Shown: piece by piece, positions 17,394 through 25,721 of the stretch
How positions within the stretch are numbered: the first letter of the stretch is position 1
Layout: every line of letters begins with the position of its first letter
NCBI RefSeq assembly: GCF_051251695.1
Contig: NZ_JBPOEU010000005.1
Coordinates: 62,001-126,000, forward strand
Direction: 5' to 3'
DNA from: Maritalea sp051251695
GTDB taxonomy: Bacteria > Pseudomonadota > Alphaproteobacteria > Rhizobiales > Devosiaceae
DNA: 64,000 nt
Notes under the pieces: model-generated
What the model was told of the DNA's origin: nothing
Seen by the model: the letters and a program-made list of their open reading frames with translations, nothing else
Databases searched by the model: none
Translations under genes and position numbers: made by a program

Positions 17394-20051
17394 ATGAGTA
17401 GCGTCAACCAAATCCGCTCGAAGTTCATCGACTATTTCAAGCAAAATGGACACGCAGAAGTTGCGTCTGGACCCTTGGTGCCACAGAATGACCCGACCCT
17501 GATGTTTACCAATTCGGGTATGGTGCCATTCAAAAACGTATTTACCGGTCTTGAAAAACGCCCCTACACGACAGCAACCTCAGCTCAAAAGTGCGTGAGG
17601 GCTGGTGGCAAGCACAATGATTTGGACAATGTGGGTTTTACAGCGCGCCACCACACTTTCTTTGAGATGATGGGTAACTTCTCATTCGGGGATTACTTCA
17701 AGGAAAACGCTATCGAATTGGCGTGGAACTTGATCACCAAGGAATATCAACTACCTGTCGATAAATTGCTGGTGACAGTCTATCACGACGATGATGAGGC
17801 ATTTGACCTTTGGAAAAAGATCGCTGGTCTGCCTGACGACAAAATTATCCGCATTGCGACGGCTGACAATTTTTGGTCGATGGGTGATACTGGCCCATGT
17901 GGGCCATCTTCAGAAATCTTTTATGATCATGGCGACCATATTTGGGGGGGTCCTCCTGGGTCTGCAGAAGAAGATGGCGACCGGTTCATTGAGATCTGGA
18001 ACTTGGTGTTCATGCAATATGAGCAGCATGCGAGTGGTGAACGTACCAACTTGCCGAACCCTTCCATTGATACAGGTATGGGCCTAGAACGCTTTGCCGC
18101 GCTTCTTCAGGGTACGCACGACAATTATGAAACAGACATGTTTAAAACGCTTATTGGTGCGGTGGCAAATGCGACCAACACTGATATTGGCGATAAAGGT
18201 GACCAAAGCCGCCGCGTGATTGCTGATCATCTGCGTTCCATGTCATTTTTGATCGCCGAAGGTGTGCTGCCTTCCAACGAAGGGCGAGGCTACGTGCTGC
18301 GCCGCATTATGCGCCGAGCGATGCGCCATGCGACTTTGTTGGGAACTGACAAGCCGGTAATTCACTCTGTGGTGCCTTCGCTGGTGCGTGAAATGGGTCA
18401 GGCCTATCCCGAGTTGGTGCAGGGTGAACAGATGATCGCCGAAACTGTACGGTTAGAGGAAGAGCGTTTCTTAAAAACCCTTAGCCGTGGGCTTTCTATC
18501 CTTGAAGATGAAAGCGCGGAGCTGGCTAAAGGCGATGTGCTTGAGGGACAAACGGCCTTTAAACTTTACGACACTTATGGTTTCCCGCTTGATTTGACGC
18601 AAGACGCATTGCGACAACGCGGCATTGAGGTCGACCAAGCCGGGTTTGATGCGGCCATGCAAGCGCAAAAGGCAGAAGCACGCGCCAATTGGAGCGGCTC
18701 CGGCGATGCGGCGAACGAAACGATTTGGTTTGAAATTGCTGACAAAGCAGGCACCACGGAATTTTTAGGATATGAGCACGAACGTGCCGAAGGCGAAGTC
18801 ACCGCAATTGTAAAAGATGGCGCGCAGGTCGCTGAGTTGAATGCCGGTGATGAAGGTCTTTTGGTTGTCAATCAAACTCCGTTTTATGCAGAGAGTGGTG
18901 GCCAAACTGGCGACCGCGGGAAAGCGGTAACAGAGGCCTTTGACGCTGACATAACCAACACGACAAAACATGTGGGCAAAGTGTTTGCGCACGCGATCAA
19001 AGTCAATTCCGGCACGCTCAAGCTCGGTGATGCAGTTGACTTGCGCGTAGATACCAAACGACGTGGTGCTATCCGAGCAAACCACTCTGCGACACATCTG
19101 TTGCATGAAGCATTGCGTGAAACTTTGGGCACCCATGTTGCCCAAAAAGGATCATTGGTTGCGCCGGACAGGTTACGGTTTGACTTTTCGCATACCAAGT
19201 CGGTTAGCCAAGAAGAAATTGCCAATATCGAACGGATTGCCAACGCCATCATCTTGCAAAACTCGCCTGTTGAAACCCGCCTGATGGGTGTTGATGACGC
19301 GAGAGAAGCAGGCGCGATGGCACTGTTCGGCGAAAAGTACGGTGACGAGGTTCGGGTTGTTTCCATGGGTACAGCCGTCGAAGGTGACAAAGCTGGCTCA
19401 ACCTATTCGATGGAGCTTTGCGGGGGCACACATGTGCGCCACACGGGTGAAATTGGCTTGGTGAAAGTGGTGCAAGAAAGCGCCGTTGCCTCTGGCGTTC
19501 GCCGTCTTGAGGCGCTGACAGCAGATGGCGCTCGCACTTATCTTTCTGATCAAGAGCGAACAGTGAAAGACATTGCTGAACGTTTAAAAGTTGCGCCGCG
19601 TGATGCAGCTGCTCGGGTTGATGCATTGATTGAAGAGCGCAAGCAACTTGAAAAACAGCTAACCGAAGCGCGCCAGAAACTCGCGATGGGTGGTGGCGCT
19701 GAAGGCGAAGCCGGACCAGAAGATATTGGCGGCATTGCCTTTGTGGGTCGTGTTGTCGAGGGTATCCCAACTCGCGAATTGCGTGGGCTGGTTGATCAGG
19801 GCAAAGACCAGATAAAGTCTGGTATTGTTGCGATTGCCGGTGTTTCCGAGGATGGCAAAGCCGGGATCGCGGTTGGGGTTACTGATGATTTGAAAGACAA
19901 GTTCAGCGCTGTTGATTTTGTCAAAGTTGGCGTTGAAGCCGTTGGCGGCAAGGGCGGCGGAGGTCGTCCGGATATGGCGCAGGGCGGTGGACCTGACGGG
20001 GCGAAAGCGAGTGCGGCGATCGATGCAATTCGTTCCGCGATTGCTGGCTAG
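17394..20051 (+). CDS. alaS: Alanine-tRNA ligase
   Basis: AlaS charges tRNA-Ala and clears mischarged Ser and Gly. The 885-residue product has the class II core with RAGGKHNDLDNVGFTARHHT, the editing domain zinc-site H564 and H568 in NHSATHLLHEAL, the CGGTHVRHTGEIG motif, and the C-Ala domain at the end (GGGGRPDMAQGGGPDG). Length is normal. It has its own gap after recA's terminator. Its stop overlaps the 3' end of the convergent glycerophosphodiesterase-like gene by four bases (20048-20051). Confidence 0.98.
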   Translation: MSSVNQIRSKFIDYFKQNGHAEVASGPLVPQNDPTLMFTNSGMVPFKNVFTGLEKRPYTTATSAQKCVRAGGKHNDLDNVGFTARHHTFFEMMGNFSFGDYFKENAIELAWNLITKEYQLPVDKLLVTVYHDDDEAFDLWKKIAGLPDDKIIRIATADNFWSMGDTGPCGPSSEIFYDHGDHIWGGPPGSAEEDGDRFIEIWNLVFMQYEQHASGERTNLPNPSIDTGMGLERFAALLQGTHDNYETDMFKTLIGAVANATNTDIGDKGDQSRRVIADHLRSMSFLIAEGVLPSNEGRGYVLRRIMRRAMRHATLLGTDKPVIHSVVPSLVREMGQAYPELVQGEQMIAETVRLEEERFLKTLSRGLSILEDESAELAKGDVLEGQTAFKLYDTYGFPLDLTQDALRQRGIEVDQAGFDAAMQAQKAEARANWSGSGDAANETIWFEIADKAGTTEFLGYEHERAEGEVTAIVKDGAQVAELNAGDEGLLVVNQTPFYAESGGQTGDRGKAVTEAFDADITNTTKHVGKVFAHAIKVNSGTLKLGDAVDLRVDTKRRGAIRANHSATHLLHEALRETLGTHVAQKGSLVAPDRLRFDFSHTKSVSQEEIANIERIANAIILQNSPVETRLMGVDDAREAGAMALFGEKYGDEVRVVSMGTAVEGDKAGSTYSMELCGGTHVRHTGEIGLVKVVQESAVASGVRRLEALTADGARTYLSDQERTVKDIAERLKVAPRDAAARVDALIEERKQLEKQLTEARQKLAMGGGAEGEAGPEDIGGIAFVGRVVEGIPTRELRGLVDQGKDQIKSGIVAIAGVSEDGKAGIAVGVTDDLKDKFSAVDFVKVGVEAVGGKGGGGRPDMAQGGGPDGAKASAAIDAIRSAIAG

Positions 20052-21025
20052 TCAGCGACTGATTTGAAATATGGACCAATTGATTCAATGCGATTGGTCC
20101 ATACATACCCATCAAAATCTTTTGGCACCATGCCGAGTTGCTCAACCGCGTCGATGCCGGTTGATCCGATTGCGTTGATGCTGGTCGTGCCCAAAAGTAT
20201 TACTGTCGAGCCTGCATCTGCCATTCGTTGTTGGAAACGGTTAGGCCATCCCCAAAGCGCCCACGCGAAGTTGGCCGGAACGATAACAAAACTCTTTTGA
20301 CATTCCGCAGGCACATAGCCAGACCAGCCTACGGCCGCATATTGTACCAAGCAGTTTTTGATTTGAGGTTTCGTATAACCCTTGGTGCCCGGCAGGTTTT
20401 TGACCACAAGATCGGTTGGGCGTGCGCCACCATAAACGCCAAATAGCTGGGTTTTAAGATTGGGACGTTCGTTGAAAAACTGAACTAACGCCTCGCCTTC
20501 GGCTCGGTCATTGCTTTTGAAATTGATCAGAAATTTTTGGTCTGGGAAGCGAGTTAAAAATACCTCCAGCTCTGGCATTACGCCGACATAAAGACCACGC
20601 AGTGGATATGTTGCGCCTTCATCTGCGGTGTAACCGTAACCAACATCTAACTGTTGAAGTTCGACCAAGGTTTTTGAGCGCAAAGGACCGTTGCCATTGG
20701 TTCTACAGTCTAAAGTCCAGTCATGAAAAACCGCAAACTTGTTGTCTTTAGTGAGGTGGATGTCGATTTCAACGACATTTGCGCCAACGCGAAACGCTTC
20801 TTTTGATGAGAGAACGGTATTTTCAACATAGTCGTGGGTTGGCTCATAGATACGCTGTGCGGTGCAGGTATCGTTTTTCAGGTTTTCTCGATTGAAAGTT
20901 TGGTGAACCCCACGATGGCTGAGTAATTTTGCTTGCGGGTTTTCTGGAGGCGTCGCCAGCAGAGAACTGTTCCATGCCCAAAGGCCAGCGATGACAAGAA
21001 CTGGAAATAGAATACGTTTTTTCAG
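20048..21025 (-). CDS. Glycerophosphodiester phosphodiesterase-like protein, likely CTG start
   Basis: Members hydrolyse glycerophosphodiesters to glycerol-3-phosphate and an alcohol. The product has the family landmarks LLSHRGVHQ (the HRG start), NVVEIDIHLTKDNKFAVFHD (metal and catalytic residues) and a C-terminal half that is less typical. From CTG 21025 the N-terminus is a signal peptide, MKKRILFPVLVIAGLWAW, so the enzyme is probably exported. GGGAGG lies five bases before this CTG. The only other upstream candidate, GTG 21040, has no ribosome binding site and would add five residues. About 325 residues. Substrate is not deducible. Confidence 0.85.
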   Translation of the reverse strand: MKKRILFPVLVIAGLWAWNSSLLATPPENPQAKLLSHRGVHQTFNRENLKNDTCTAQRIYEPTHDYVENTVLSSKEAFRVGANVVEIDIHLTKDNKFAVFHDWTLDCRTNGNGPLRSKTLVELQQLDVGYGYTADEGATYPLRGLYVGVMPELEVFLTRFPDQKFLINFKSNDRAEGEALVQFFNERPNLKTQLFGVYGGARPTDLVVKNLPGTKGYTKPQIKNCLVQYAAVGWSGYVPAECQKSFVIVPANFAWALWGWPNRFQQRMADAGSTVILLGTTSINAIGSTGIDAVEQLGMVPKDFDGYVWTNRIESIGPYFKSVAD

Positions 21026-21030
21026 TTCAG

Positions 21031-21055
21031 CCTCCCACACTGCTTTTGTGGGAGG
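21031..21055 (-). promoter_or_regulatory. Hairpin enclosing the ribosome binding site of the GDPD gene
   Basis: Read on the minus strand, CCTCCCACA and TGTGGGAGG form a perfect 9-bp stem with a seven-base loop. The 3' arm contains the GGGAGG that serves the CTG start at 21025, so a folded RNA would hide the site. It could also end transcription of the upstream DUF2807 gene, but there is no T-tract. Confidence 0.55.
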
Positions 21056-21085
21056 TTAAATATTGAATTGGGCAAATATGAGGCT

Positions 21086-21814
21086 TTACCGCACGATGAT
21101 TACATCGCCGCCTGCTTGTTCTTCAATGTCTTGGGTCTTTGGATTCCCTTGGACGGTTACCGTGCCGCCAGCCACAGCATCAGCTTTTACATGTCCTGAA
21201 ATTGTCACGCTCATATCTGCGCCGCTTGAGACTTCAACTTGCCCCGTTTCGCAGGTCACTGCCTTGGCCAAAACATCTGCACCTGAGGAAGCTTCAGCGT
21301 TTAATTCAGTACAGGTGCCTTCGGCGGTTAAATTCGCCCCGCTTGCTCCCTCCAAATACAATTGATCGACAGTTAGGCCTTTGGCGACCAAGTCTGATCC
21401 AGATTTTGCTGATAGTGTCAGCCGCTTCTCGTTAAACCCTTCGATATGTAAGTCGGAGCCAGAATTGGATTCTGCTTCAACAAGTTTAGGCATGACGACG
21501 TTGACCTGAAGTTCTTTGTTCCAATTGTCTACAATCGAAAGAAGACCCAAAATGCTCCAGTCGGTCTTTTGCTCAATAATTAACCTGTCGCTTCGATGGG
21601 TGATTTTTAGCTTATCAAGGTGACTTTGCTTGTTGGCTATCGATTCTACAGAAAATGTATCGCCTTGGACAATGTTGACGTCGATACCCTCATGTACTTC
21701 CACAAAACTAAAACCGGAAAACTCATATAATTTTCGTTCTTCGGCGTTGGCTACAACCATGCCTGCAATGAGTAATGGAACAGAGATGGTAGCGGCAATT
21801 GTTTGGTTTTTCAT
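21086..21814 (-). CDS. DUF2807 (GIN-type) secreted protein
   Basis: A 242-residue protein with a signal peptide (TIAATISVPLLIAGMVVANA) and then a repetitive beta-solenoid-like domain, with recurring SGSDL, SGANL, SGADV, SGADM turns every 16-22 residues. This is the head-GIN/DUF2807 pattern, once called putative autotransporter adhesin. It is likely periplasmic or surface exposed. ATG 21814 has GAGGAAAT upstream. It is on the same strand as the GDPD gene, 60 bases ahead. Its role is not known; I do not claim adhesion. Confidence 0.8.
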   Translation of the reverse strand: MKNQTIAATISVPLLIAGMVVANAEERKLYEFSGFSFVEVHEGIDVNIVQGDTFSVESIANKQSHLDKLKITHRSDRLIIEQKTDWSILGLLSIVDNWNKELQVNVVMPKLVEAESNSGSDLHIEGFNEKRLTLSAKSGSDLVAKGLTVDQLYLEGASGANLTAEGTCTELNAEASSGADVLAKAVTCETGQVEVSSGADMSVTISGHVKADAVAGGTVTVQGNPKTQDIEEQAGGDVIIVR

Positions 21815-21934
21815 ATTTCCTCGTAACGCTTTGTGGCTCATGATGCTTGCTTATAAATGTTCATATGGCGGTCCCTTGCGCGATTTCAAGCGTCAGTTTT
21901 TCGAAGAATGTTGATTTGGCGCACTTGAAATTGG

Positions 21935-22420
21935 TTATTCGACCAATGTGTGTTCCGTTAAAATGTTGGGCTGGTGCTTCTTCCCAGTGGTCGGGTCGGA
22001 TGTGTGCTGGTCATATAATGGGAAACCGCTGGGTAAAATGTCGCCCTTAAGCGCGGACCTGGTAAAGATATGTCGCGCGTTGTCCTTTGTTCGCGCATAC
22101 CAATCGGGATCATCAAACGTGCCGCCAAAAACGCCGACGACTTCTGGGAAGCGTTCGAATGTTTGAAATAGTTTTGTGCCGCAAGTTCCACAGAAATTGA
22201 TGTTGAGTGCCAAGTTGCTGAGATCAGAAATGTGCGTGTAGATTTTTGGAGTGCCGCTGACAGTCTTTATGCTTTCGCGCATGAATATCGGTTCAAGTAG
22301 ATATGCGGAGCCAGTTGAGCGCTGACACATTTTACAGTGGCAGATTGTTGTGTGGATCGGCAGTTGGCTCGCCGCAATTTGAATTTCGCCACATAGGCAT
22401 TGGGCATTTTGAATTTGCAT
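21935..22420 (-). CDS. GFA-family zinc protein (first of three)
   Basis: A 161-residue CENP-V/GFA domain protein. The zinc ligands are visible: CLCG (8-11), CHCKMC with RSTGSAYLLEP following, and NFCGTCGTKLFQ. GFA proteins relate to the glutathione-dependent formaldehyde-activating enzyme Gfa, but most members have no proven reaction. It lies between the DUF2807 gene and the divergent channel gene. Two other family members lie at 29562-30389. Function is unproven. Confidence 0.85.
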   Translation of the reverse strand: MQIQNAQCLCGEIQIAASQLPIHTTICHCKMCQRSTGSAYLLEPIFMRESIKTVSGTPKIYTHISDLSNLALNINFCGTCGTKLFQTFERFPEVVGVFGGTFDDPDWYARTKDNARHIFTRSALKGDILPSGFPLYDQHTSDPTTGKKHQPNILTEHTLVE

Positions 22421-22528
22421 TCTCTTACCTCATATCTGCGAAGCGGTAACCGGGTGAAAGACTTAGCCGAGCAACCTGATGTTAGCAGTTTGATCTGCAT
22501 AATGGCGTGAATGAACAAGGTTGGATAG

Positions 22529-23689
22529 ATGCAACGTACTGGGATCTTATATTGGCGGCGTAGAATATTTGAAATTTTGGAGCCGTCGGCGGGTGGTGAT
22601 CGTGCATCTACTATTAGCGATGTGATCATCGTTTCCCTAATTTTTCTCAATGCTTTTGCTTTTGTAATGGGAACGGTGGAGAGTTTTCGTACGCAATTCG
22701 GGGCGGTGCTAGACGTTGTCCTCTACGGATCAATTTTTGTATTTTCATTGGAATATGTCGCAAGGGTTTGGGTTTCTGTCGAGCACCCATTGCGCCGCAA
22801 TGGGCATCCGCTATGGGGGCGGTTACGCTACATGCTCACGCCGATGGCCCTTATAGATTTGGTTGCCATATTGCCATTCTACTTTAGCTTCCAAAACGGA
22901 TTGGACCTGCGAATTTTACGCGTTCTGAGTATGCTGCGGTTCCTGCGCATTGCGCGATACTCTTCCGCTTTCCAATTGTTTGGTCGGGTTTTACGCAGAG
23001 AGGCGCGCTCACTAACTGGTGTTTTATTGATTTTGATTGCGCTGATGTTGGTTTCTGCATCTGGCATGTATGCGATTGAAGGTAGCGCACAGCCAGAACA
23101 GTTTGGCGACATTCCATCAGCCATGTGGTGGGCGATGGCGACGCTGACCACCATTGGATATGGCGACGTGACGCCGATTACACCCTATGGGAAGTTGTTT
23201 GCTGGCTTAGTGATGATTTTTGGTGTTGGGGTTTTTGCTTTACCAGTTGGCATTTTGTCCTCCGGGTTTGCCATGGAAGTCAATCAACGCAACTTTGTTG
23301 TGACGTGGAACATGCTTTCAAAAGTCCCGATGTTCGCGCAGTTGGAGGCAGCTGAGATTGCGGAAATTATGAACATACTGAAATCACGCCATGTTAGTCG
23401 CGGCACGACAATTGTTCGAGATGGTGATGTTACGGATGCTATGTTTTTTGTGGTTGTAGGTGAGGTTCAAGTCAAAACCGGCGGTCGCAGTTTGTTGCTT
23501 GGGCCAGGCGATCATTTTGGCGAAACGGCTTTGTTGGCCAAAGACTCTAATAAGCTTTGGGCAAAGACCAACACAGTTTGCGATTTGTTGGAACTAGATG
23601 CCCACGAGTTTAATCAGCTGCTTAGCCGAAACCCTCATTTGAAAAAAGATTTTGAGGAACTGGCGCAAAAACGATTATTGCCGGAATAA
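22529..23689 (+). CDS. Cyclic-nucleotide-binding-domain potassium channel
   Basis: A 386-residue six-helix channel like MloK1 of Mesorhizobium. It has an S4-like Arg series (LDLRILRVLSMLRFLRIARY), the pore filter TTIGYGD (residues 207-213), and a C-terminal cNMP fold (about 270-380). The phosphate-binding cassette begins FGETALL (330-336), but the following segment AKDSNKLWAKT lacks the Arg that contacts the cyclic phosphate in MloK1 and CAP-type domains. So the channel fold is clear while the ligand is doubtful; it may be ligand-free or voltage gated. It converges on icd across a shared hairpin. Confidence 0.88.
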   Translation: MQRTGILYWRRRIFEILEPSAGGDRASTISDVIIVSLIFLNAFAFVMGTVESFRTQFGAVLDVVLYGSIFVFSLEYVARVWVSVEHPLRRNGHPLWGRLRYMLTPMALIDLVAILPFYFSFQNGLDLRILRVLSMLRFLRIARYSSAFQLFGRVLRREARSLTGVLLILIALMLVSASGMYAIEGSAQPEQFGDIPSAMWWAMATLTTIGYGDVTPITPYGKLFAGLVMIFGVGVFALPVGILSSGFAMEVNQRNFVVTWNMLSKVPMFAQLEAAEIAEIMNILKSRHVSRGTTIVRDGDVTDAMFFVVVGEVQVKTGGRSLLLGPGDHFGETALLAKDSNKLWAKTNTVCDLLELDAHEFNQLLSRNPHLKKDFEELAQKRLLPE

Positions 23690-23690
23690 A

Positions 23691-23721
23691 AAAACCGCCC
23701 GCACAATGTACGAACGGTTTT
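23691..23721. terminator. Shared terminator between channel gene and icd
   Basis: AAAACCG and CGGTTTT arms enclose a 17-base loop region that can add pairs. T or A tracts flank both sides, so it may end transcription from both convergent genes. The long loop makes it moderate. Confidence 0.55.
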
Positions 23722-23745
23722 ATCATTTCAAAAAAGGGATGAGGG

Positions 23746-24957
23746 TTAGCTCATCGCTTTTTGCAAGTTTGCGTCAATCGCTTCTAGGAAGCCGATAGTG
23801 GTGAGCCATTCTTGCTCAGGGCCAACAAGTAGCGCCAAGTCTTTTGTCATGCCACCGCTCTCAATTGTGTTGATCACAGTTTCTTCAAGCGTCGTGGCGA
23901 ATTTAGCCAATGCAGCATTGTCGTCCAATTTCGCACGGTGGGCGAGGCCACGAGTCCATGCAAAGATTGAAGCCGTTGAGTTGGTTGACGTTGCTTCACC
24001 TTTTTGGTGCTGGCGATAGTGACGTGTCACTGTGCCGTGTGCCGCTTCAGATTCAACCGTTTTGCCGTCTGGTGACATCAAAACAGAAGTCATAAGACCC
24101 AAAGATCCAAAGCCTTGCGCAACGATGTCTGACTGAACGTCGCCATCATAGTTTTTACATGCCCAAACATAGCCACCAGACCACTTAAGAGCAGATGCAA
24201 CCATGTCGTCGATCAAGCGGTGTTCGTACCAGATTTTCTTTTCAGCATATGCATCAGCAAATTCTGCATCAAAGATTTCTTGGAACAAATCTTTGAAGCG
24301 GCCGTCATAGACTTTCAAAATGGTGTTCTTGGTTGAAAGGTAGCAAGGCACGCCGCGTTGCAATGCGTAGTTCAAACTAGCGCGGGCGAAGTCTTTGATT
24401 GAATCATCCAAGTTGTACATTGCCATAGCAACGCCTGAACTTGGCGCGTCGAACACTTCATGTTCGATTTCAGCGCCATCATCACCAACAAATTTGATGG
24501 ATAGCTTGCCTTTGCCTGGGAATTTGAAATCTGTGGCGCGGTACTGATCACCAAAAGCATGACGGCCAACAATAATTGGCTGTGTCCAACCTGGGACCAA
24601 ACGCGGCACGTTTTTACAAATGATAGGCTCGCGGAAAATAACACCACCAAGGATGTTACGGATGGTGCCGTTTGGCGAGCGATACATACGCTTAAGGCCG
24701 AATTCTTCAACCCGGTCTTCGTCTGGCGTGATTGTCGCGCATTTTACGCCAACGCCATGTTTTTTGATCGCGTTCGCTGCGTCAACAGTGATTTGATCAT
24801 CTGTGGCGTCACGCGCTTCAATACCCAAATCGTAATAGTGGAGATCCACATCAAGATAAGGGTGGATGAGTTTGTCTTTGATGAACTGCCAGATGATCCG
24901 TGTCATCTCGTCGCCGTCTAGCTCGACGATTGGGTTCGCTACCTTGATTTTGTCCAT
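23746..24957 (-). CDS. icd: NADP-dependent isocitrate dehydrogenase
   Basis: Converts isocitrate to 2-oxoglutarate and CO2 in the TCA cycle, giving NADPH. The 403-residue product belongs to the eukaryotic-like type found in alphaproteobacteria, not the E. coli type: MDKIKVANPIVELDGDEMTR at the start, YRSPNGTIRNILGGVIFREP (isocitrate site) and LSTKNTILKVYDGRFKD, SEAAHGTVTRHYRQH later. ATG 24957 has GGAG upstream. An in-frame extension to 25014 lacks support. It is divergent from the MarR gene and follows the alaS region, as in rhizobia. Confidence 0.96.
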   Translation of the reverse strand: MDKIKVANPIVELDGDEMTRIIWQFIKDKLIHPYLDVDLHYYDLGIEARDATDDQITVDAANAIKKHGVGVKCATITPDEDRVEEFGLKRMYRSPNGTIRNILGGVIFREPIICKNVPRLVPGWTQPIIVGRHAFGDQYRATDFKFPGKGKLSIKFVGDDGAEIEHEVFDAPSSGVAMAMYNLDDSIKDFARASLNYALQRGVPCYLSTKNTILKVYDGRFKDLFQEIFDAEFADAYAEKKIWYEHRLIDDMVASALKWSGGYVWACKNYDGDVQSDIVAQGFGSLGLMTSVLMSPDGKTVESEAAHGTVTRHYRQHQKGEATSTNSTASIFAWTRGLAHRAKLDDNAALAKFATTLEETVINTIESGGMTKDLALLVGPEQEWLTTIGFLEAIDANLQKAMS

Positions 24958-25117
24958 GGGATACTCCGCGAAGCGTTGGTTGAATGGGGAGGCCTGTATG
25001 TGGGGTACAGGCATTCGCAGCCCCTATAGCACTACATTGAAGAAACGCAAAGTGCTGGTCATGAATTGGGTGGATTGCTTGGTGGTAACTATTGGGGTGC
25101 GACTATAGTCTTGACAT

Positions 25118-25131
25118 TGTGTAGATACACA
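25118..25131. promoter_or_regulatory. Palindrome before the MarR gene
   Basis: TGTGTA-GA-TACACA is a perfect 6-bp inverted repeat, 14 bases before the MarR ATG and next to a TTGACA (25111-25116). Placement suits autorepression by the MarR protein. This is an inference from position and symmetry. Confidence 0.45.
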
Positions 25132-25144
25132 CTACCTTTTTGAT

Positions 25145-25582
25145 ATGGAGTCTGAAATTGAAAAATGCTTGTTGCGAAATACGCGTGCTGCGGCTCGGGT
25201 AATGACCCGGCGCTTTGCAGAGCATATGCGTGCGTTTGATGTTTCCACCGAGCAATTTTCGTTGATGGCCTCGCTCGTGGGTACCGATCACAATTCGGTT
25301 TCTGCTTTGGCTGAGTTCTTAGCGATTGAGCGCACGACGTTGACGAGAAATTTGGCGCTGCTGGAAAAAAAGAGACTGGTGAAACTTGTAAGGGCGAAAA
25401 AGGGCAATGCGCGGGTTGTTGAGTTGACCGATGCGGGAATGAACCTCATGTCAGAGATGACGCCTTACTGGCGCGAGGCGCAGCATATCGCTTTTAAACG
25501 CGTGAGCCCGGAAGAGGTTAGCCAAGCTCTGGATATTTTACGCCGCATCACGGCCGAACTTTCTAGCGGTGATGTCTTATGA
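25145..25582 (+). CDS. MarR-family transcriptional regulator
   Basis: A 145-residue winged-helix regulator. The HTH region (SVSALAEFLAIERTTLTRNLALLEKKRLVKLVR, key parts LAEFLAIERTTLTRNLALLE) and the wing (KGNARVVELTDAGM) match MarR, flanked by dimerization helices. The ligand is unknown. It is divergent from icd and 140 bases before the synthase gene on the same strand, which may be a target. The palindrome at 25118-25131 is a candidate operator. Confidence 0.88.
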   Translation: MESEIEKCLLRNTRAAARVMTRRFAEHMRAFDVSTEQFSLMASLVGTDHNSVSALAEFLAIERTTLTRNLALLEKKRLVKLVRAKKGNARVVELTDAGMNLMSEMTPYWREAQHIAFKRVSPEEVSQALDILRRITAELSSGDVL

Positions 25583-25721
25583 TGGCGCGAATACAATTTT
25601 TATCGGTAACACTGTGTGTTTGCGAGAGAATTTCTACTGCCTAATGAAATGAGTTGGCGTGCGACGTTGATTTTTGACGTCGTGTGCTGGCAATAAATTT
25701 GAAATCAAGATGGGATTAACA

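Noticed and set aside
21086..21814. Autotransporter adhesin for the DUF2807 protein
   Set aside because: There is no outer-membrane beta-barrel domain; the old family label is misleading, so I call only DUF2807.
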